From Neorhizobium huautlense (lineage in GTDB: Bacteria; Pseudomonadota; Alphaproteobacteria; Rhizobiales; Rhizobiaceae), in assembly GCF_030811685.1 (NCBI RefSeq), contig NZ_JAUSRF010000012.1, positions 62,001-126,000 of the forward strand: a stretch of 64,000 bases of DNA, written 5' to 3'. Numbering within the stretch: the stretch's first letter is position 1; every line of letters begins with the position of its first letter. Below the pieces are notes generated by a model. The model was not told where the DNA came from and did not search any database. It was given only the letters and a program-made list of their open reading frames with translations. This document shows positions 49,703 to 59,558 of the stretch, in pieces. The position numbers were made by a program, and so were the translations under genes.

Positions 49703-50728
49703 TTAAAGCATGGCGAGGGTCAGTTGGCACAATCCCGCCGCATTGTATAACTGTGCCGTTCCGCTGTGCCGCAGCGATAGCTCATCGCCTGCCGCCAGAA
49801 CACTGATCTGCGTGTGACCGACGGTTAGGGGCGCTACGGCCGGTGACCACAGGGTGAACAGAGATTGTGCCCTGTTCCTCATCAGGCTGACGGCATGCCC
49901 GCTTGAAGAGGTTGCCGTCGACAGCAGGGACAGCAGATATATGCCATCGGCAGGTACCCGCAACGCTCGCTCGGCATTGACGATCGTGGTGGAGAGCGAA
50001 ACGCTGCCCTGAACCTGATCCAGTATGGTGAAGCCACTGTCGCTGCCAGCCGCCTGCGCTGCAACCCCGATATCCCTGTAGGCGCGCCCCATCGGCCGTT
50101 GCGGCTGGCTGACCGTGCCGTTTTGACGGATTTTCAGTGCTGTCACCCAGTTCGTGCCATTGCCGACCTTGATCGAAAAGTCGTTGTCACCGGCAAGTCC
50201 CATTTCGGCGTAACCCGTCCAGTTAGACTGGAAAAGCAGGCTCGCTGTATCGGTGGTTGCAGCTTTGTTGACCTTGACCTGATGTCCGTGGCCAACATGC
50301 GTGAAAAGGCTGGCCTCCGAGGCGACTGCCAACCGGTTGTGGCTGTCGGCACTTGTGTTGATGCCGAGCATGGCGGGGTCGGCATCAGCCGGCTGCAGGT
50401 CATTCCAGGCGGAGCCATAAAAGATCTTCAGTGTCTGCGCGCCCCTGAACCAGGCGAGCCAGCCTTCCTTTGGGAGCAGGAATGTCCATGCGCCATCCTG
50501 CCGGGCGGCGATATGCCCGTCATGGCCGACCCAGTCGCCGGTCGCATGGGGGTCGACGACAAAGCGGGAGCCCTCTGTCGGATTGGCCGGCGGCGCGGTT
50601 GCCTCGCCTTCGACAGTCAGTTGCACGATGGCATCGAGCGCCTGCAGGGCTTCGTTATGGGTGACGTGTTTCTGGGCCTGCGACGGAAGGGTGAAGGGCA
50701 TGGAAAGGTTTGTCGTGCGGTCTGCCAT
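49703..50728 (-). CDS. DUF2793 phage-type protein
   Basis: A 341-residue protein. The N-terminal ~125 residues are the DUF2793 domain (TLPSQAQKHVTHNEALQALDAIVQL, WVGHDGHIAARQDGAWTFLLPKEGWLAWF). The C-terminal part is beta-rich with a GYAEMGLAGDNDFSIKVG segment and resembles tail-fibre-like structural proteins. DUF2793 proteins are usually associated with phages and gene-transfer agents, but no phage genes adjoin. The start at 50728 has AAAGGAGACGACAC upstream. Confidence 0.75.
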   Translation of the reverse strand: MADRTTNLSMPFTLPSQAQKHVTHNEALQALDAIVQLTVEGEATAPPANPTEGSRFVVDPHATGDWVGHDGHIAARQDGAWTFLLPKEGWLAWFRGAQTLKIFYGSAWNDLQPADADPAMLGINTSADSHNRLAVASEASLFTHVGHGHQVKVNKAATTDTASLLFQSNWTGYAEMGLAGDNDFSIKVGNGTNWVTALKIRQNGTVSQPQRPMGRAYRDIGVAAQAAGSDSGFTILDQVQGSVSLSTTIVNAERALRVPADGIYLLSLLSTATSSSGHAVSLMRNRAQSLFTLWSPAVAPLTVGHTQISVLAAGDELSLRHSGTAQLYNAAGLCQLTLAML

Positions 50729-50997
50729 GTGTCGTCTCCTTTGACGAGGTTGAACAGACGGCATTTTAGGTTCGGCGCGGAATGCGTGGATGAACTCAGG
50801 ACCAAGTGATTGAAAAGGTTCAGTCGGGTGTCGAAAACGTCCACGCTCCATTGGGCTGCGAAAAACGGACCGGAAACGGTGATTTTTCTCCGCCGGCCGT
50901 GAAAAATGGTCGCAAACAGAATGTTGTGACCGGGTTTGCGCTTGTTCTTGGAAGCGCTTATGCGCATGTTGGCCGCGTTTGAAAACAGGACCTTCGC

Positions 50998-52251
50998 ATG
51001 CGTTATTCCGCCCTTTCCATTCTCCGCCACGCGCTGTCGGGCAATCGCGGCTGGAAACCGGCATGGCGCGAACCGCAGCCCAAGCCGCATTATGATGTGA
51101 TCATCGTCGGCGGCGGCGGGCATGGTCTCTCAACCGCCTATTATCTGGCCAAGGAATTCGGCATCAAGAATATTGCCGTGCTGGAAAAGGGTTATATCGG
51201 CTCCGGTAATGTAGGGCGCAACACCACGATCGTGCGCTCCAATTATCTGCTCGAGGGCAATATTCCGTTCTACGAGTTCTCGCTGAAACTGTGGGAAGGG
51301 CTGGAGGCGGACCTCAACTATAATGCCATGGTCAGCCAGCGCGGCGTGATGATGCTGGCCCATTCCGATGGCCAGCGCGACGCCTTTGCGCGGCGTGGCA
51401 ATGCCATGCGCATGCATGGTGTCGATGCCGAACTGCTGGATCGCGAAGACCTGCAGAAAATGATGCCATACCTCAACTACGATCACGCGCGTTTCCCGAT
51501 CAAGGCCGGGCTGTTGCAGAAGCGCGGCGGCACGGCGCGGCATGATGCGGTCGCCTGGGGATATGCGCGCGGTGCCGACAGCCACGGTGTCGATATCATC
51601 CAGCATTGCGAAGTCTCCGCCATTCGCCGCGACGATAAGGGCAGGGTGACGGGCGTCGAGACCTCTAAAGGCTTTATCGGCTGCAACAAGCTGGCGCTGG
51701 CGACAGCGGGCCATTCCTCCGAGACGGCGCGCATGGCCGATCTGCGCCTGCCGATCGAAACGCATGTGCTCCAGGCTTTCGTGTCGGAAGGCATCAAACC
51801 TGTCATCGACAATGTCATCGTCTACGGCGGCGGCCACTTCTATATATCGCAGTCCGACAAGGGCGGTTTGGTGTTTGGCGCCGATATCGATTATTATTCC
51901 TCCTATGCGCAGCGCGGCAATCTCGCCATCGTGGAATCGACCATGGAGGAGGGCGTATCGCTGATCCCCGGCCTGTCGCGTCTTCGGGTGTTGCGCTCAT
52001 GGGGCGGGGTGATGGACATGTCGATGGACGGTTCGCCGATCATCGACCGCACGCCGATCGAAAACCTCTATCTCAACGCCGGCTGGTGTTACGGCGGTTT
52101 CAAGGCGACGCCGGCGTCGGGCTTCTGTTTCGCCCATCTGATCGCCAGAAACGAACCGCACCATGTGGCGCGCGCATTGCGGCTTGACCGTTTCGAGCGC
52201 GGTTATGCCGTGGACGAGGCGGGCAAGGGCCCGCAGCCGAACATTCATTGA
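50998..52251 (+). CDS. soxB: Sarcosine oxidase beta subunit
   Basis: A 417-residue flavoprotein subunit carrying covalent FMN and FAD. The dinucleotide-binding motif VIIVGGGGHGLSTAYYLAKEFG is near residues 35-55; the family markers GSGNVGRNTTIVRSNYL and the C-terminal NAGWCYGGFKATPASGFCFAHLIA follow. It oxidatively demethylates sarcosine to glycine. It leads the soxBDAG operon. Confidence 0.95.
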   Translation: MRYSALSILRHALSGNRGWKPAWREPQPKPHYDVIIVGGGGHGLSTAYYLAKEFGIKNIAVLEKGYIGSGNVGRNTTIVRSNYLLEGNIPFYEFSLKLWEGLEADLNYNAMVSQRGVMMLAHSDGQRDAFARRGNAMRMHGVDAELLDREDLQKMMPYLNYDHARFPIKAGLLQKRGGTARHDAVAWGYARGADSHGVDIIQHCEVSAIRRDDKGRVTGVETSKGFIGCNKLALATAGHSSETARMADLRLPIETHVLQAFVSEGIKPVIDNVIVYGGGHFYISQSDKGGLVFGADIDYYSSYAQRGNLAIVESTMEEGVSLIPGLSRLRVLRSWGGVMDMSMDGSPIIDRTPIENLYLNAGWCYGGFKATPASGFCFAHLIARNEPHHVARALRLDRFERGYAVDEAGKGPQPNIH

Positions 52252-52276
52252 TGATGCAAGACCGAGATATTTTCTG

Positions 52277-52555
52277 ATGGCAAGCCTGATCACCTGCCCG
52301 CATTGCGGACGACGCCCTAGGGAAGAGTTTTCCATCCGTGGCGATGCCGTGCCGGAACGGCCGGCGCCCGCGGCCTCGGAAGAGGCGTGGCATGCCTATG
52401 TCTATCTGCGCGAAAATCCGCGTGGAAAAATTCGTGAATATTGGCACCATGTGGCGGGCTGCCGGCGCTGGCTGGTGGTGGAGCGCGACAACCTCACCCA
52501 TGAGGTTTTTGCCGTGACCGATGCGCGCGACATGGCAAACGGAGGTGCAGCATGA
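52277..52555 (+). CDS. soxD: Sarcosine oxidase delta subunit
   Basis: A 92-residue zinc-binding subunit: Cys7 and Cys10 (CPHCGRR) with Cys and His in EYWHHVAGCRRW supply the zinc ligands seen in SoxD, and GKIREYWHHVAGCRRWL is diagnostic. It helps hold the alpha-beta-gamma complex. Starts MASLITCPHC; 25 bp after soxB. Its stop overlaps the soxA start (ATGA). Confidence 0.95.
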   Translation: MASLITCPHCGRRPREEFSIRGDAVPERPAPAASEEAWHAYVYLRENPRGKIREYWHHVAGCRRWLVVERDNLTHEVFAVTDARDMANGGAA

Positions 52556-55509
52556 CCTCTTCCCGTATCACCAATGTCGGGCTGGTCGATCACAGCCGCG
52601 TCGTCAAATTTTCCTTCGATGGCCGCACCTACAAGGGTTTTGAGGGCGACACGCTGGCCTCGGCTCTGCTTGCCAACGACCAGATGCTGATGGGCCGCAG
52701 CTTCAAATATCATCGCCCGCGCGGGCCGGTGACGGCGGGGCCGTCCGAACCGAATGCGCTGGTGACGATCGGCAGCCACGCTCGCACCGAGCCGAACACA
52801 CGTGCGACGGTGGCCGAGCTTTACAGCGGGCTGGTGGCGAAGAGCCAGAATGCCTGGCCGTCGCTGAAATTCGATATCGGCTCGATCAACGGTGCGCTGT
52901 CGCCGATGCTGGGTGCCGGTTTCTACTATAAGACATTCATGTGGCCGGCCGCCTTTTGGGAGAAGGTGTATGAACCGGTCATTCGCCGTGCCGCCGGTCT
53001 CGGCAAGGCGGTGCTGGCCGCTGACCCGGATCGTTATGAAAAGAGCTGGGCGCATTGCGATCTGCTGGTGGTCGGCTCCGGTCCGTCCGGCCTGATGGCT
53101 GCCTTGACCGCCGGTCGCGCCGGTCTGCGCGTCATTCTGGCGGAACAGGATTTTCGTCTCGGCGGTTCGCTGCTGTCCGAAACGGCGATGATCGGCGGCG
53201 TGTCCGCGCCGGATTTTGCCTCCGCGACGCTTGCCGAACTGGCAGCCATGCCGAATGTGACGATCATGCCGCGCACCACCGTGTTCGGCTGGTATGACGA
53301 CATGGTGTTTGGTGCCGTCGAAAAGGTGCAGAAACACGTGGCCGTCCCCAGCGCCGACAAGCCGGTGGAGCGGCTTTGGCGTATCGCCGCCGGTCGCGCC
53401 ATTCTTGCATCCGGTGCGGAAGAGCGGCCGCTGGTTTTTGGAGGCAATGACCGCCCCGGTATCATGACGGCGGATGCGACGCGCACCTATCTCAACCGTT
53501 ATGGCGTCGCCACCGGCCGCAAGGTTGCTGTCTTTACCAATGGTGGTTCCGGTTATCGTACCGCTGCCGATCTATCCGCACGCGGCGTCAACATTGCCGC
53601 GATCATCGATAGCCGCGCGGCTTCTTCTGATTTTGCGCCTTATGGCGTGCGCGTCATCCGCAGCGGCTCGATTGTCGATACCAAGGGCGGAAAACGCCTG
53701 TCCGGCATCATGACCAACCGCTTCGGTTACGACGAGATGATCGATTGCGATGCGCTGGCCATGTCCGGTGGCTGGTCGCCGATCGTGCATCTGATGTGCC
53801 AGCGCGGCGCCAAGCCGGTATGGTCGGAGGAGGCGCAAGCCTTTCTCGCGCCGGATGTCGGACCGCTGTTTACCGCTGCCGGTTCGGCGGCGGGCCATGC
53901 CACGGTTTCCGAATGCCTGCGGGACGGTGCGGTGAAGGCGCATGCGGCGGTGGAAGCCGTCGGCCGTCTGGTCGGGCATGTCAACACGCCGGAGGTGGAA
54001 GGCGAATACGATCCGTCCTTTGCGCCGCTCTGGTATGTGCCGGGCGCGCGCGCCAAGGCGTTTGTCGATTTCCAGAACGACGTCCACGTTGACGATCTGG
54101 CGCTCGCCACACGCGAGGGGTTTGGTCATGTCGAACATGCCAAGCGTTATACGACCAGTGGCATGGCGACCGATCAGGGTAAGCTCGGCAATGTCAACGC
54201 CGTGGCGCTGCTCGCCGGTATGCGCGGCGTGTCTCCGGCGGAAGTTGGTACCACGACGTATCGGCCGTTCTACACGCCGGTTTCTTTCGGTGCCTTGGCG
54301 GGTACTGCGCGCGCCGAACAGTCGCGGCCTATCCGCACGTCACCGCTGCATGGCTGGGCGAAGAAAAACGGCGCGACCTTCCTTGAGGCGGGCCTCTGGT
54401 ATCGCTCGGCCTATTTCGTGCAGGGCGAAGAAAAGACCTGGCGCGAAAGCGTTGACCGTGAAGTGCTGAATGTCCGCCAGAATGCCGGCCTCTGCGATGT
54501 CTCGACGCTCGGCAAGATCGAAATTTTTGGGAGCGATGCGGCTGAATTCCTCAATAGCGTTTATTCCAATGCCTTCCTGAAACTGCCGGTCGGCAAGGCG
54601 CGATATGGGCTGATGTTGCGCGAAGACGGCATGGTTTTCGACGATGGCACCACCAGCCGGCTTTCCGAAAACCATTACGTGATGACCACGACAACCGCCT
54701 ATGCGGCCGAAGTGATGGCACATCTGGAATTTGCCGCGCAGACTTTTTGGCCTGATCTCGACGTGCGGTTTGTCTCGACCTCGGATCAGTGGGCGCAGAT
54801 GGCGCTGGCCGGGCCAAAGTCGCGAACAATCCTGCAAAAACTGGTCGAGGACGATCTTTCCGACGCTTCCTTTCCATTCCTTGCGGCGCGTGAAGTGCAG
54901 TTGAAGGGCGGGTTGACCGCGCGGTTGTTCCGCATCTCCTTCTCCGGTGAACTGGCCTATGAGCTGGCGGTGCCGGCAGGCTACGGCGAGGCGGTGGCCG
55001 ATGCGATCATGGAGGCTGGCCGCGACGAGGGGATTTGCGCTTATGGTGTCGAGGCGCTCGATGTGCTGCGCATCGAAAAGGGCCATGTCACCCATTCGGA
55101 ACTCGATGGCCGGACCACGGCAGATGATGTTGGCCTCGGAAAAATGATGTCGACGAGCAAGCCTGATTTTATCGGCAAGCGCCTCTCCACGCGCTACGGC
55201 CTCACCGCCGCCGACCGTTTGCAGATGGTCGGCCTCAAGCCCGTTGAGCTCGACAAGCCATTGAAGGCCGGTGCTGCGCTGCTGCGCGAAGGTGTCGAAC
55301 CGTCGATGACGGCGGGGCAGGGGTTTGTGTCTTCCGCCTGCTTCTCTCCGCATATCGGCCAGTGGATCGGGCTTGCCATGCTGAAATCCGGCCGTGAACG
55401 CATCGGCGAAAAGATTCTCGTCTGGGATGCCGTGCGCAGCAGTGAATTCCTGGCGGAAGTCTGCGCGCCGGTGTTTGTCGATCCTGAAAACCTGAACCTG
55501 CATGTCTGA
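52552..55509 (+). CDS. soxA: Sarcosine oxidase alpha subunit
   Basis: A 985-residue subunit. The N-terminal ferredoxin-like NAD-binding half has DLLVVGSGPSGLMAALTAGRAGLRVILAEQ (about residues 165-195), and the C-terminal third is a GcvT-type folate-binding domain that passes formaldehyde units to tetrahydrofolate. Signature pieces: SFKYHRPRGPVTAGPSEPNALV, GGWSPIVHLMCQRG, RIEKGHVTHSELDGRTTADDVGLGKM. Overlaps soxD by 4 nt. Confidence 0.96.
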   Translation: MTSSRITNVGLVDHSRVVKFSFDGRTYKGFEGDTLASALLANDQMLMGRSFKYHRPRGPVTAGPSEPNALVTIGSHARTEPNTRATVAELYSGLVAKSQNAWPSLKFDIGSINGALSPMLGAGFYYKTFMWPAAFWEKVYEPVIRRAAGLGKAVLAADPDRYEKSWAHCDLLVVGSGPSGLMAALTAGRAGLRVILAEQDFRLGGSLLSETAMIGGVSAPDFASATLAELAAMPNVTIMPRTTVFGWYDDMVFGAVEKVQKHVAVPSADKPVERLWRIAAGRAILASGAEERPLVFGGNDRPGIMTADATRTYLNRYGVATGRKVAVFTNGGSGYRTAADLSARGVNIAAIIDSRAASSDFAPYGVRVIRSGSIVDTKGGKRLSGIMTNRFGYDEMIDCDALAMSGGWSPIVHLMCQRGAKPVWSEEAQAFLAPDVGPLFTAAGSAAGHATVSECLRDGAVKAHAAVEAVGRLVGHVNTPEVEGEYDPSFAPLWYVPGARAKAFVDFQNDVHVDDLALATREGFGHVEHAKRYTTSGMATDQGKLGNVNAVALLAGMRGVSPAEVGTTTYRPFYTPVSFGALAGTARAEQSRPIRTSPLHGWAKKNGATFLEAGLWYRSAYFVQGEEKTWRESVDREVLNVRQNAGLCDVSTLGKIEIFGSDAAEFLNSVYSNAFLKLPVGKARYGLMLREDGMVFDDGTTSRLSENHYVMTTTTAYAAEVMAHLEFAAQTFWPDLDVRFVSTSDQWAQMALAGPKSRTILQKLVEDDLSDASFPFLAAREVQLKGGLTARLFRISFSGELAYELAVPAGYGEAVADAIMEAGRDEGICAYGVEALDVLRIEKGHVTHSELDGRTTADDVGLGKMMSTSKPDFIGKRLSTRYGLTAADRLQMVGLKPVELDKPLKAGAALLREGVEPSMTAGQGFVSSACFSPHIGQWIGLAMLKSGRERIGEKILVWDAVRSSEFLAEVCAPVFVDPENLNLHV

Positions 55510-55519
55510 GGTAATGCCG

Positions 55520-56068
55520 ATGTCGATTTCCTTTATACACCGGCATATTCTCGAAGACCGCATGAGCGGTTACGAGCCGAGCCCGAACGTCAACCACCTG
55601 ACGGTTATTCGCCGTCCTGTGATTTTTTCCGCGATTGCGCATGCCGGCCACGAGGTTTCCGTCGCCGAAGCTTTGTCACTGGTCGAAAATATCGTGGCGC
55701 GTTCGGTCAGTCCTTCGGACTGGCTGGTTGTTTCGCAGAGCACCGATGCCGGAACGATTGCGACATCGCTTGCCGCCATTCCCGGCCTCTCCTTTGCCGA
55801 GCAGAGCGACGGTCAGGTGCTGATGGCGCTGTCTGGCCCGGATGTGCGCACCATTCTCGCCAAATGCGTGGCAGTGGACCTGCACGCGGATGTGTTTGCC
55901 GAAGGTTTTTCCGCGCCGATGATGATCTGCCGTGTTGCCGGCAATCTGGCGCGTACCGGTGCCGATACGTTCGAGATCATCGTGCCGCGTTCTTATGCCG
56001 GGTATGTTTTCGACGAGTTGCGCGAAGCCGGGCGCGAGCATGCCGTGACGCGTGGATTCGGCGAGTAA
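55520..56068 (+). CDS. soxG: Sarcosine oxidase gamma subunit
   Basis: A ~182-residue subunit of the SoxG family: residues about 20-180 include SLVENIVARSVSPSDWLVVSQ, ALSGPDVRTILAKCVAVDLH and the terminal GADTFEIIVPRSYAGYVFDELREAG. It completes the heterotetramer encoded by soxBDAG. The start is ambiguous: ATG 55502, 55514 or 55520; GAGG at 55508-55511 best fits 55520. It begins 10 bp after soxA. No folate-pathway partner genes follow. Confidence 0.88.
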   Translation: MSISFIHRHILEDRMSGYEPSPNVNHLTVIRRPVIFSAIAHAGHEVSVAEALSLVENIVARSVSPSDWLVVSQSTDAGTIATSLAAIPGLSFAEQSDGQVLMALSGPDVRTILAKCVAVDLHADVFAEGFSAPMMICRVAGNLARTGADTFEIIVPRSYAGYVFDELREAGREHAVTRGFGE

Positions 56069-56387
56069 CGGCGCCTGTGTCGGTTCTCCTTGACAAAAGT
56101 CAGGACCGTGCGCGCTGAAATTGCAATTTATTGAAACTATTGAGGCGCTAACCGGTGCCTCTACATCTAATTTACGCACAGATTTTGTGACGTATCTGCC
56201 GCTTTTTTGGCATCTATGGGCGTAAATGCGCCATCCTGGGCAAAAGCCCACTAAAAATATTCTGCCTCTTTATTTTGCACTTCACATTTCCCTCGAAACG
56301 GGTAGGAATCAAAAAAATTGAAGATCCCTTAAGGGACGCTGAAACGAAGAGATGCAGCCGAGTGGGACTGCATCCAGGGGAAACTAC
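56069..56387 (+). other. livH leader / sox-liv intergenic region
   Basis: A 319-bp gap with lower GC than its flanks. It holds a 12-bp palindrome TCCCTTAAGGGA (56325-56336), a GAGGC/GCCTC inverted repeat near 56140, and a 6-bp hairpin ATGCAG/CTGCAT (56352-56373). TTGACA at 56090-56095 could be a -35. No gene seen. It probably contains the livH promoter and a regulator site. Confidence 0.5.
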
Positions 56388-57290
56388 ATGGAATATTTTA
56401 TCCAGCAGCTCGCCAACGGGCTGACTCTCGGATCGATCTATGGCCTCGTGGCGATCGGTTACACGATGGTCTACGGCATTATCGGCATGATCAACTTCGC
56501 CCATGGCGATATCTTCATGCTCGGCGGTTTTGCTGCCCTGATCGTCTTTCTCATCCTCACCACGTTCTTTGCCGGCATTCCGGTGGCGCTTGCGCTTCTG
56601 CTGATGCTGATCATCGCCATGCTGATGACCGGCCTGTGGAACTGGACGATCGAGCGCATCGCCTATCGGCCTTTGCGCGGTTCGTTCCGTCTCGCGCCGC
56701 TGATCACCGCGATCGGCATGTCGATCGTGCTGTCCAACTTCATCCAGGTGACACAGGGTCCGCGCAACAAGCCGATCCCGCCTCTGGTGACGGATGTCTA
56801 CCACATCGGCAACATCACCATTTCGCTGAAGCAGATCCTGATCGTGGTGATCACCTCGATCCTGCTGTTCGCCTTCTGGTACATCGTCAACAAGACGCCG
56901 CTTGGCCGCGCCCAGCGCGCCACCGAGCAGGACCGCAAGATGGCGGCGCTGCTTGGCGTCGACGTCGATCGCACGATCTCGATCACCTTCATCATGGGGG
57001 CGGCACTCGCAGCCGTCGCCGGTACCATGTACCTGATGTATTACGGTGTCGCCTCGTTCAACGACGGTTTCATTCCGGGCGTGAAGGCGTTTACCGCGGC
57101 CGTTCTCGGCGGTATCGGCTCGCTGCCGGGCGCCGTTCTCGGCGGTCTGCTGATCGGACTTATCGAAAGCCTGTGGTCAGCTTATTTCTCGATTGCCTAC
57201 AAGGATGTCGCGACCTTCGCCATCCTCGCCATCGTGCTGATCTTCAAGCCCACCGGCATTCTTGGCCGGCCGGAAGTGGAGAAGGTGTAA
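56388..57290 (+). CDS. livH: Branched-chain amino-acid ABC transporter permease LivH
   Basis: A 300-residue permease with the LivH hallmarks: [40 protein letters not shown] at the N-terminus, [20 protein letters not shown], the EAA-like loop around [18 protein letters not shown], and [28 protein letters not shown]. About eight helices. First of the livHMGF operon. The GTG/ATG choice is settled by CAGGGGAAACTAC before ATG 56388. Confidence 0.94.
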   Translation: MEYFIQQLANGLTLGSIYGLVAIGYTMVYGIIGMINFAHGDIFMLGGFAALIVFLILTTFFAGIPVALALLLMLIIAMLMTGLWNWTIERIAYRPLRGSFRLAPLITAIGMSIVLSNFIQVTQGPRNKPIPPLVTDVYHIGNITISLKQILIVVITSILLFAFWYIVNKTPLGRAQRATEQDRKMAALLGVDVDRTISITFIMGAALAAVAGTMYLMYYGVASFNDGFIPGVKAFTAAVLGGIGSLPGAVLGGLLIGLIESLWSAYFSIAYKDVATFAILAIVLIFKPTGILGRPEVEKV

Positions 57291-57291
57291 C

Positions 57292-58680
57292 ATGGCAAAC
57301 GGATATCAAAACGTTCAGGAAGACGTGATGGCGAAAGCCGTCAAGGAAGGTGCCGTTGCCGGCATCATCGCCTTCCTGATGTTCCTCGTCTTCGTCGGTA
57401 TCGAAACCTATCAGGACATCAACAACCAGCTGGTCTGGCGCACGCGCTGGGGTTTGCTCGGCGTCTTCGTCATCGTTGCAGCCGTTGGCCGCTTCGTGAC
57501 GGTCGGTTTCATCAAGCCGCATCTCGACAAGCGCAAGCTCGCCAAGGCCAAGACCGGCATTCTGGAAGTGTCGGAAGAAAAAAGCTTCTTCCACAAGCAT
57601 TTCCTGAAAATCGCGCTGGTTTTCCTGCTCTGCTATCCCTTCCTGGCGATGATGATTTTTGGTCGTCAGGGCTCGCTGAAATATGTCGACAACTTTGGCA
57701 TCCAGATCCTCATCTACGTGATGCTGGCCTGGGGTCTCAACATCGTCGTCGGTCTCGCCGGTCTGCTCGATCTGGGTTACGTCGCCTTCTATGCGGTCGG
57801 TGCCTATTCCTACGCGCTGCTGTCGGCCAATTTCGGTTTCTCCTTCTGGCTGCTTCTGCCGATGGCCGGCATTCTCGCAGGGTTCTGGGGCATCATTCTC
57901 GGCTTCCCGGTTCTGCGGTTGAGAGGCGATTATCTCGCCATCGTCACACTTGCCTTCGGTGAAATCATACGACTTGTGCTGATCAACTGGACGGACGTGA
58001 CCCGTGGTACCTTTGGTATCTCCGGCATCGCCAAGGCATCCTTCTTCGGCATCTGGTCTTTCGACGTTGGTGCGGCGAACAATTTCAACAAGGCCTGGGG
58101 GCTTCCGTCTTCCTCGGTCTATTACAAGATCTTCCTGTTCTACGTCATTCTGGCGCTGTGCATGCTGACGGCCTATGTGACCATCCGCCTGCGCCGCATG
58201 CCGATCGGTCGTGCCTGGGAAGCGCTGCGTGAAGACGAGATTGCCTGCCGTTCGCTCGGCATCAACACCGTCGCCACCAAGCTGACGGCCTTTGCCACGG
58301 GCGCCATGTTCGGCGGTTTCGCCGGCTCGTTCTTCGCCGCCCGTCAGGGTTTCGTGTCTCCGGAAAGCTTTGTCTTTTTGGAATCGGCCATCATTCTGGC
58401 CATTGTCGTTCTCGGCGGCATGGGCTCGCTCACCGGCATTGCCATTGCGGCGGTGGTCATGGTCGGCGGCACCGAACTTTTGCGCGAGATGGAATTCCTC
58501 AAGCACATTTTCGGACCGGATTTCACACCTGAACTCTACCGCATGCTGCTCTTCGGCCTGGCGATGGTCATCGTCATGTTGTTCAAGCCGCGTGGTTTCG
58601 TCGGCACCCGTGAACCGACTGCCTTCCTGAGAACAAGAAAAGCTGTCTCCGGCAGCTTCACCAAGGAAGGCCACGGCTGA
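57292..58680 (+). CDS. livM: Branched-chain amino-acid ABC transporter permease LivM
   Basis: A 462-residue permease, longer than typical LivM because of an extra ~100-residue N-terminal region with two helices ([31 protein letters not shown]). The core has [42 protein letters not shown], the EAA-like [22 protein letters not shown] and GGMGSLTG. It starts two bases after livH and overlaps livG (TGATG). Confidence 0.94.
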   Translation: MANGYQNVQEDVMAKAVKEGAVAGIIAFLMFLVFVGIETYQDINNQLVWRTRWGLLGVFVIVAAVGRFVTVGFIKPHLDKRKLAKAKTGILEVSEEKSFFHKHFLKIALVFLLCYPFLAMMIFGRQGSLKYVDNFGIQILIYVMLAWGLNIVVGLAGLLDLGYVAFYAVGAYSYALLSANFGFSFWLLLPMAGILAGFWGIILGFPVLRLRGDYLAIVTLAFGEIIRLVLINWTDVTRGTFGISGIAKASFFGIWSFDVGAANNFNKAWGLPSSSVYYKIFLFYVILALCMLTAYVTIRLRRMPIGRAWEALREDEIACRSLGINTVATKLTAFATGAMFGGFAGSFFAARQGFVSPESFVFLESAIILAIVVLGGMGSLTGIAIAAVVMVGGTELLREMEFLKHIFGPDFTPELYRMLLFGLAMVIVMLFKPRGFVGTREPTAFLRTRKAVSGSFTKEGHG

Positions 58681-59558
58681 TGGCGACGGGTACGACAACA
58701 ATGACAAACGACACGATCCTCAAGGTCGAACACCTGTCGATGAAGTTCGGTGGCCTGATGGCGATCAACGACTGCTCGTTCGAAGCCAAGCGCGGTGAAA
58801 TCACCGCGCTGATTGGCCCGAACGGCGCCGGCAAGACCACGGTGTTCAACTGCATCACCGGCTTCTACAAGCCGACCATGGGCATGCTCACGCTCAAGCG
58901 CTCGAACGGCAAGGAGTTCCTGCTGGAACGCCTGCGCGATTTCGAGATCAACAAGGTGGCGGGCGTCTCCCGTACATTCCAGAACATCCGGCTGTTTTCC
59001 GGCCTGACGGTTCTGGAAAACCTGCTGGTCGCGCAGCACAACGTGCTGATGAAGGCTTCGGGTTTCACCGTTCTCGGTCTTCTTGGTCTGCCCGCCTACA
59101 AGACGGCTGCCAGGGAAGCCATCGAGAAGGCGCAGTACTGGCTGGAAAAGGCCGATCTGATCGATCGTGCCGACGATCCGGCGGGTGACCTTTCCTATGG
59201 TGCGCAGCGCCGTCTGGAAATTGCCCGCGCCATGTGCACCGGTCCGGAACTGCTCTGCCTGGACGAACCGGCCGCCGGCCTTAACCCGAAGGAATCGCTG
59301 ACGCTGAACACGCTTCTGCGCGGCATTCGCGATGAAGGCACATCGCTGCTCCTGATCGAGCACGACATGTCGGTGGTCATGGAGATTTCCGACCATGTCG
59401 TCGTTCTCGAATATGGCCAGAAGATTTCCGATGGCACACCGGATCATGTGAAAAACGACCCGAAGGTTATCGCAGCCTATCTCGGCGTCGAGGATGAAGA
59501 AGTTGAAGAAATCGAGGAACAGCTCGACCATGCCACTGTCGAAGGAGGGACCGTCTGA
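58680..59558 (+). CDS. livG: Branched-chain amino-acid ABC transporter ATPase LivG
   Basis: A 292-residue ATPase. Walker A GPNGAGKTT, signature LSYGAQRRLEIARAM, Walker B LLCLDEPAAGLNP and switch His in LLIEHD are intact. The GMSGL-type LivG feature NCITGFYKPTMG is present. C-terminal tail is acidic (EDEEVEEIEEQLDHA). It forms the ATPase pair with LivF and drives uptake; one-base overlaps with both neighbours. Confidence 0.95.
   Translation: MATGTTTMTNDTILKVEHLSMKFGGLMAINDCSFEAKRGEITALIGPNGAGKTTVFNCITGFYKPTMGMLTLKRSNGKEFLLERLRDFEINKVAGVSRTFQNIRLFSGLTVLENLLVAQHNVLMKASGFTVLGLLGLPAYKTAAREAIEKAQYWLEKADLIDRADDPAGDLSYGAQRRLEIARAMCTGPELLCLDEPAAGLNPKESLTLNTLLRGIRDEGTSLLLIEHDMSVVMEISDHVVVLEYGQKISDGTPDHVKNDPKVIAAYLGVEDEEVEEIEEQLDHATVEGGTV

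Noticed and set aside
57244..58707. A 487-codon minus-strand frame over livM
   Set aside because: It is the antisense of a membrane protein gene and is His/Asp-rich low complexity, a common artefact.
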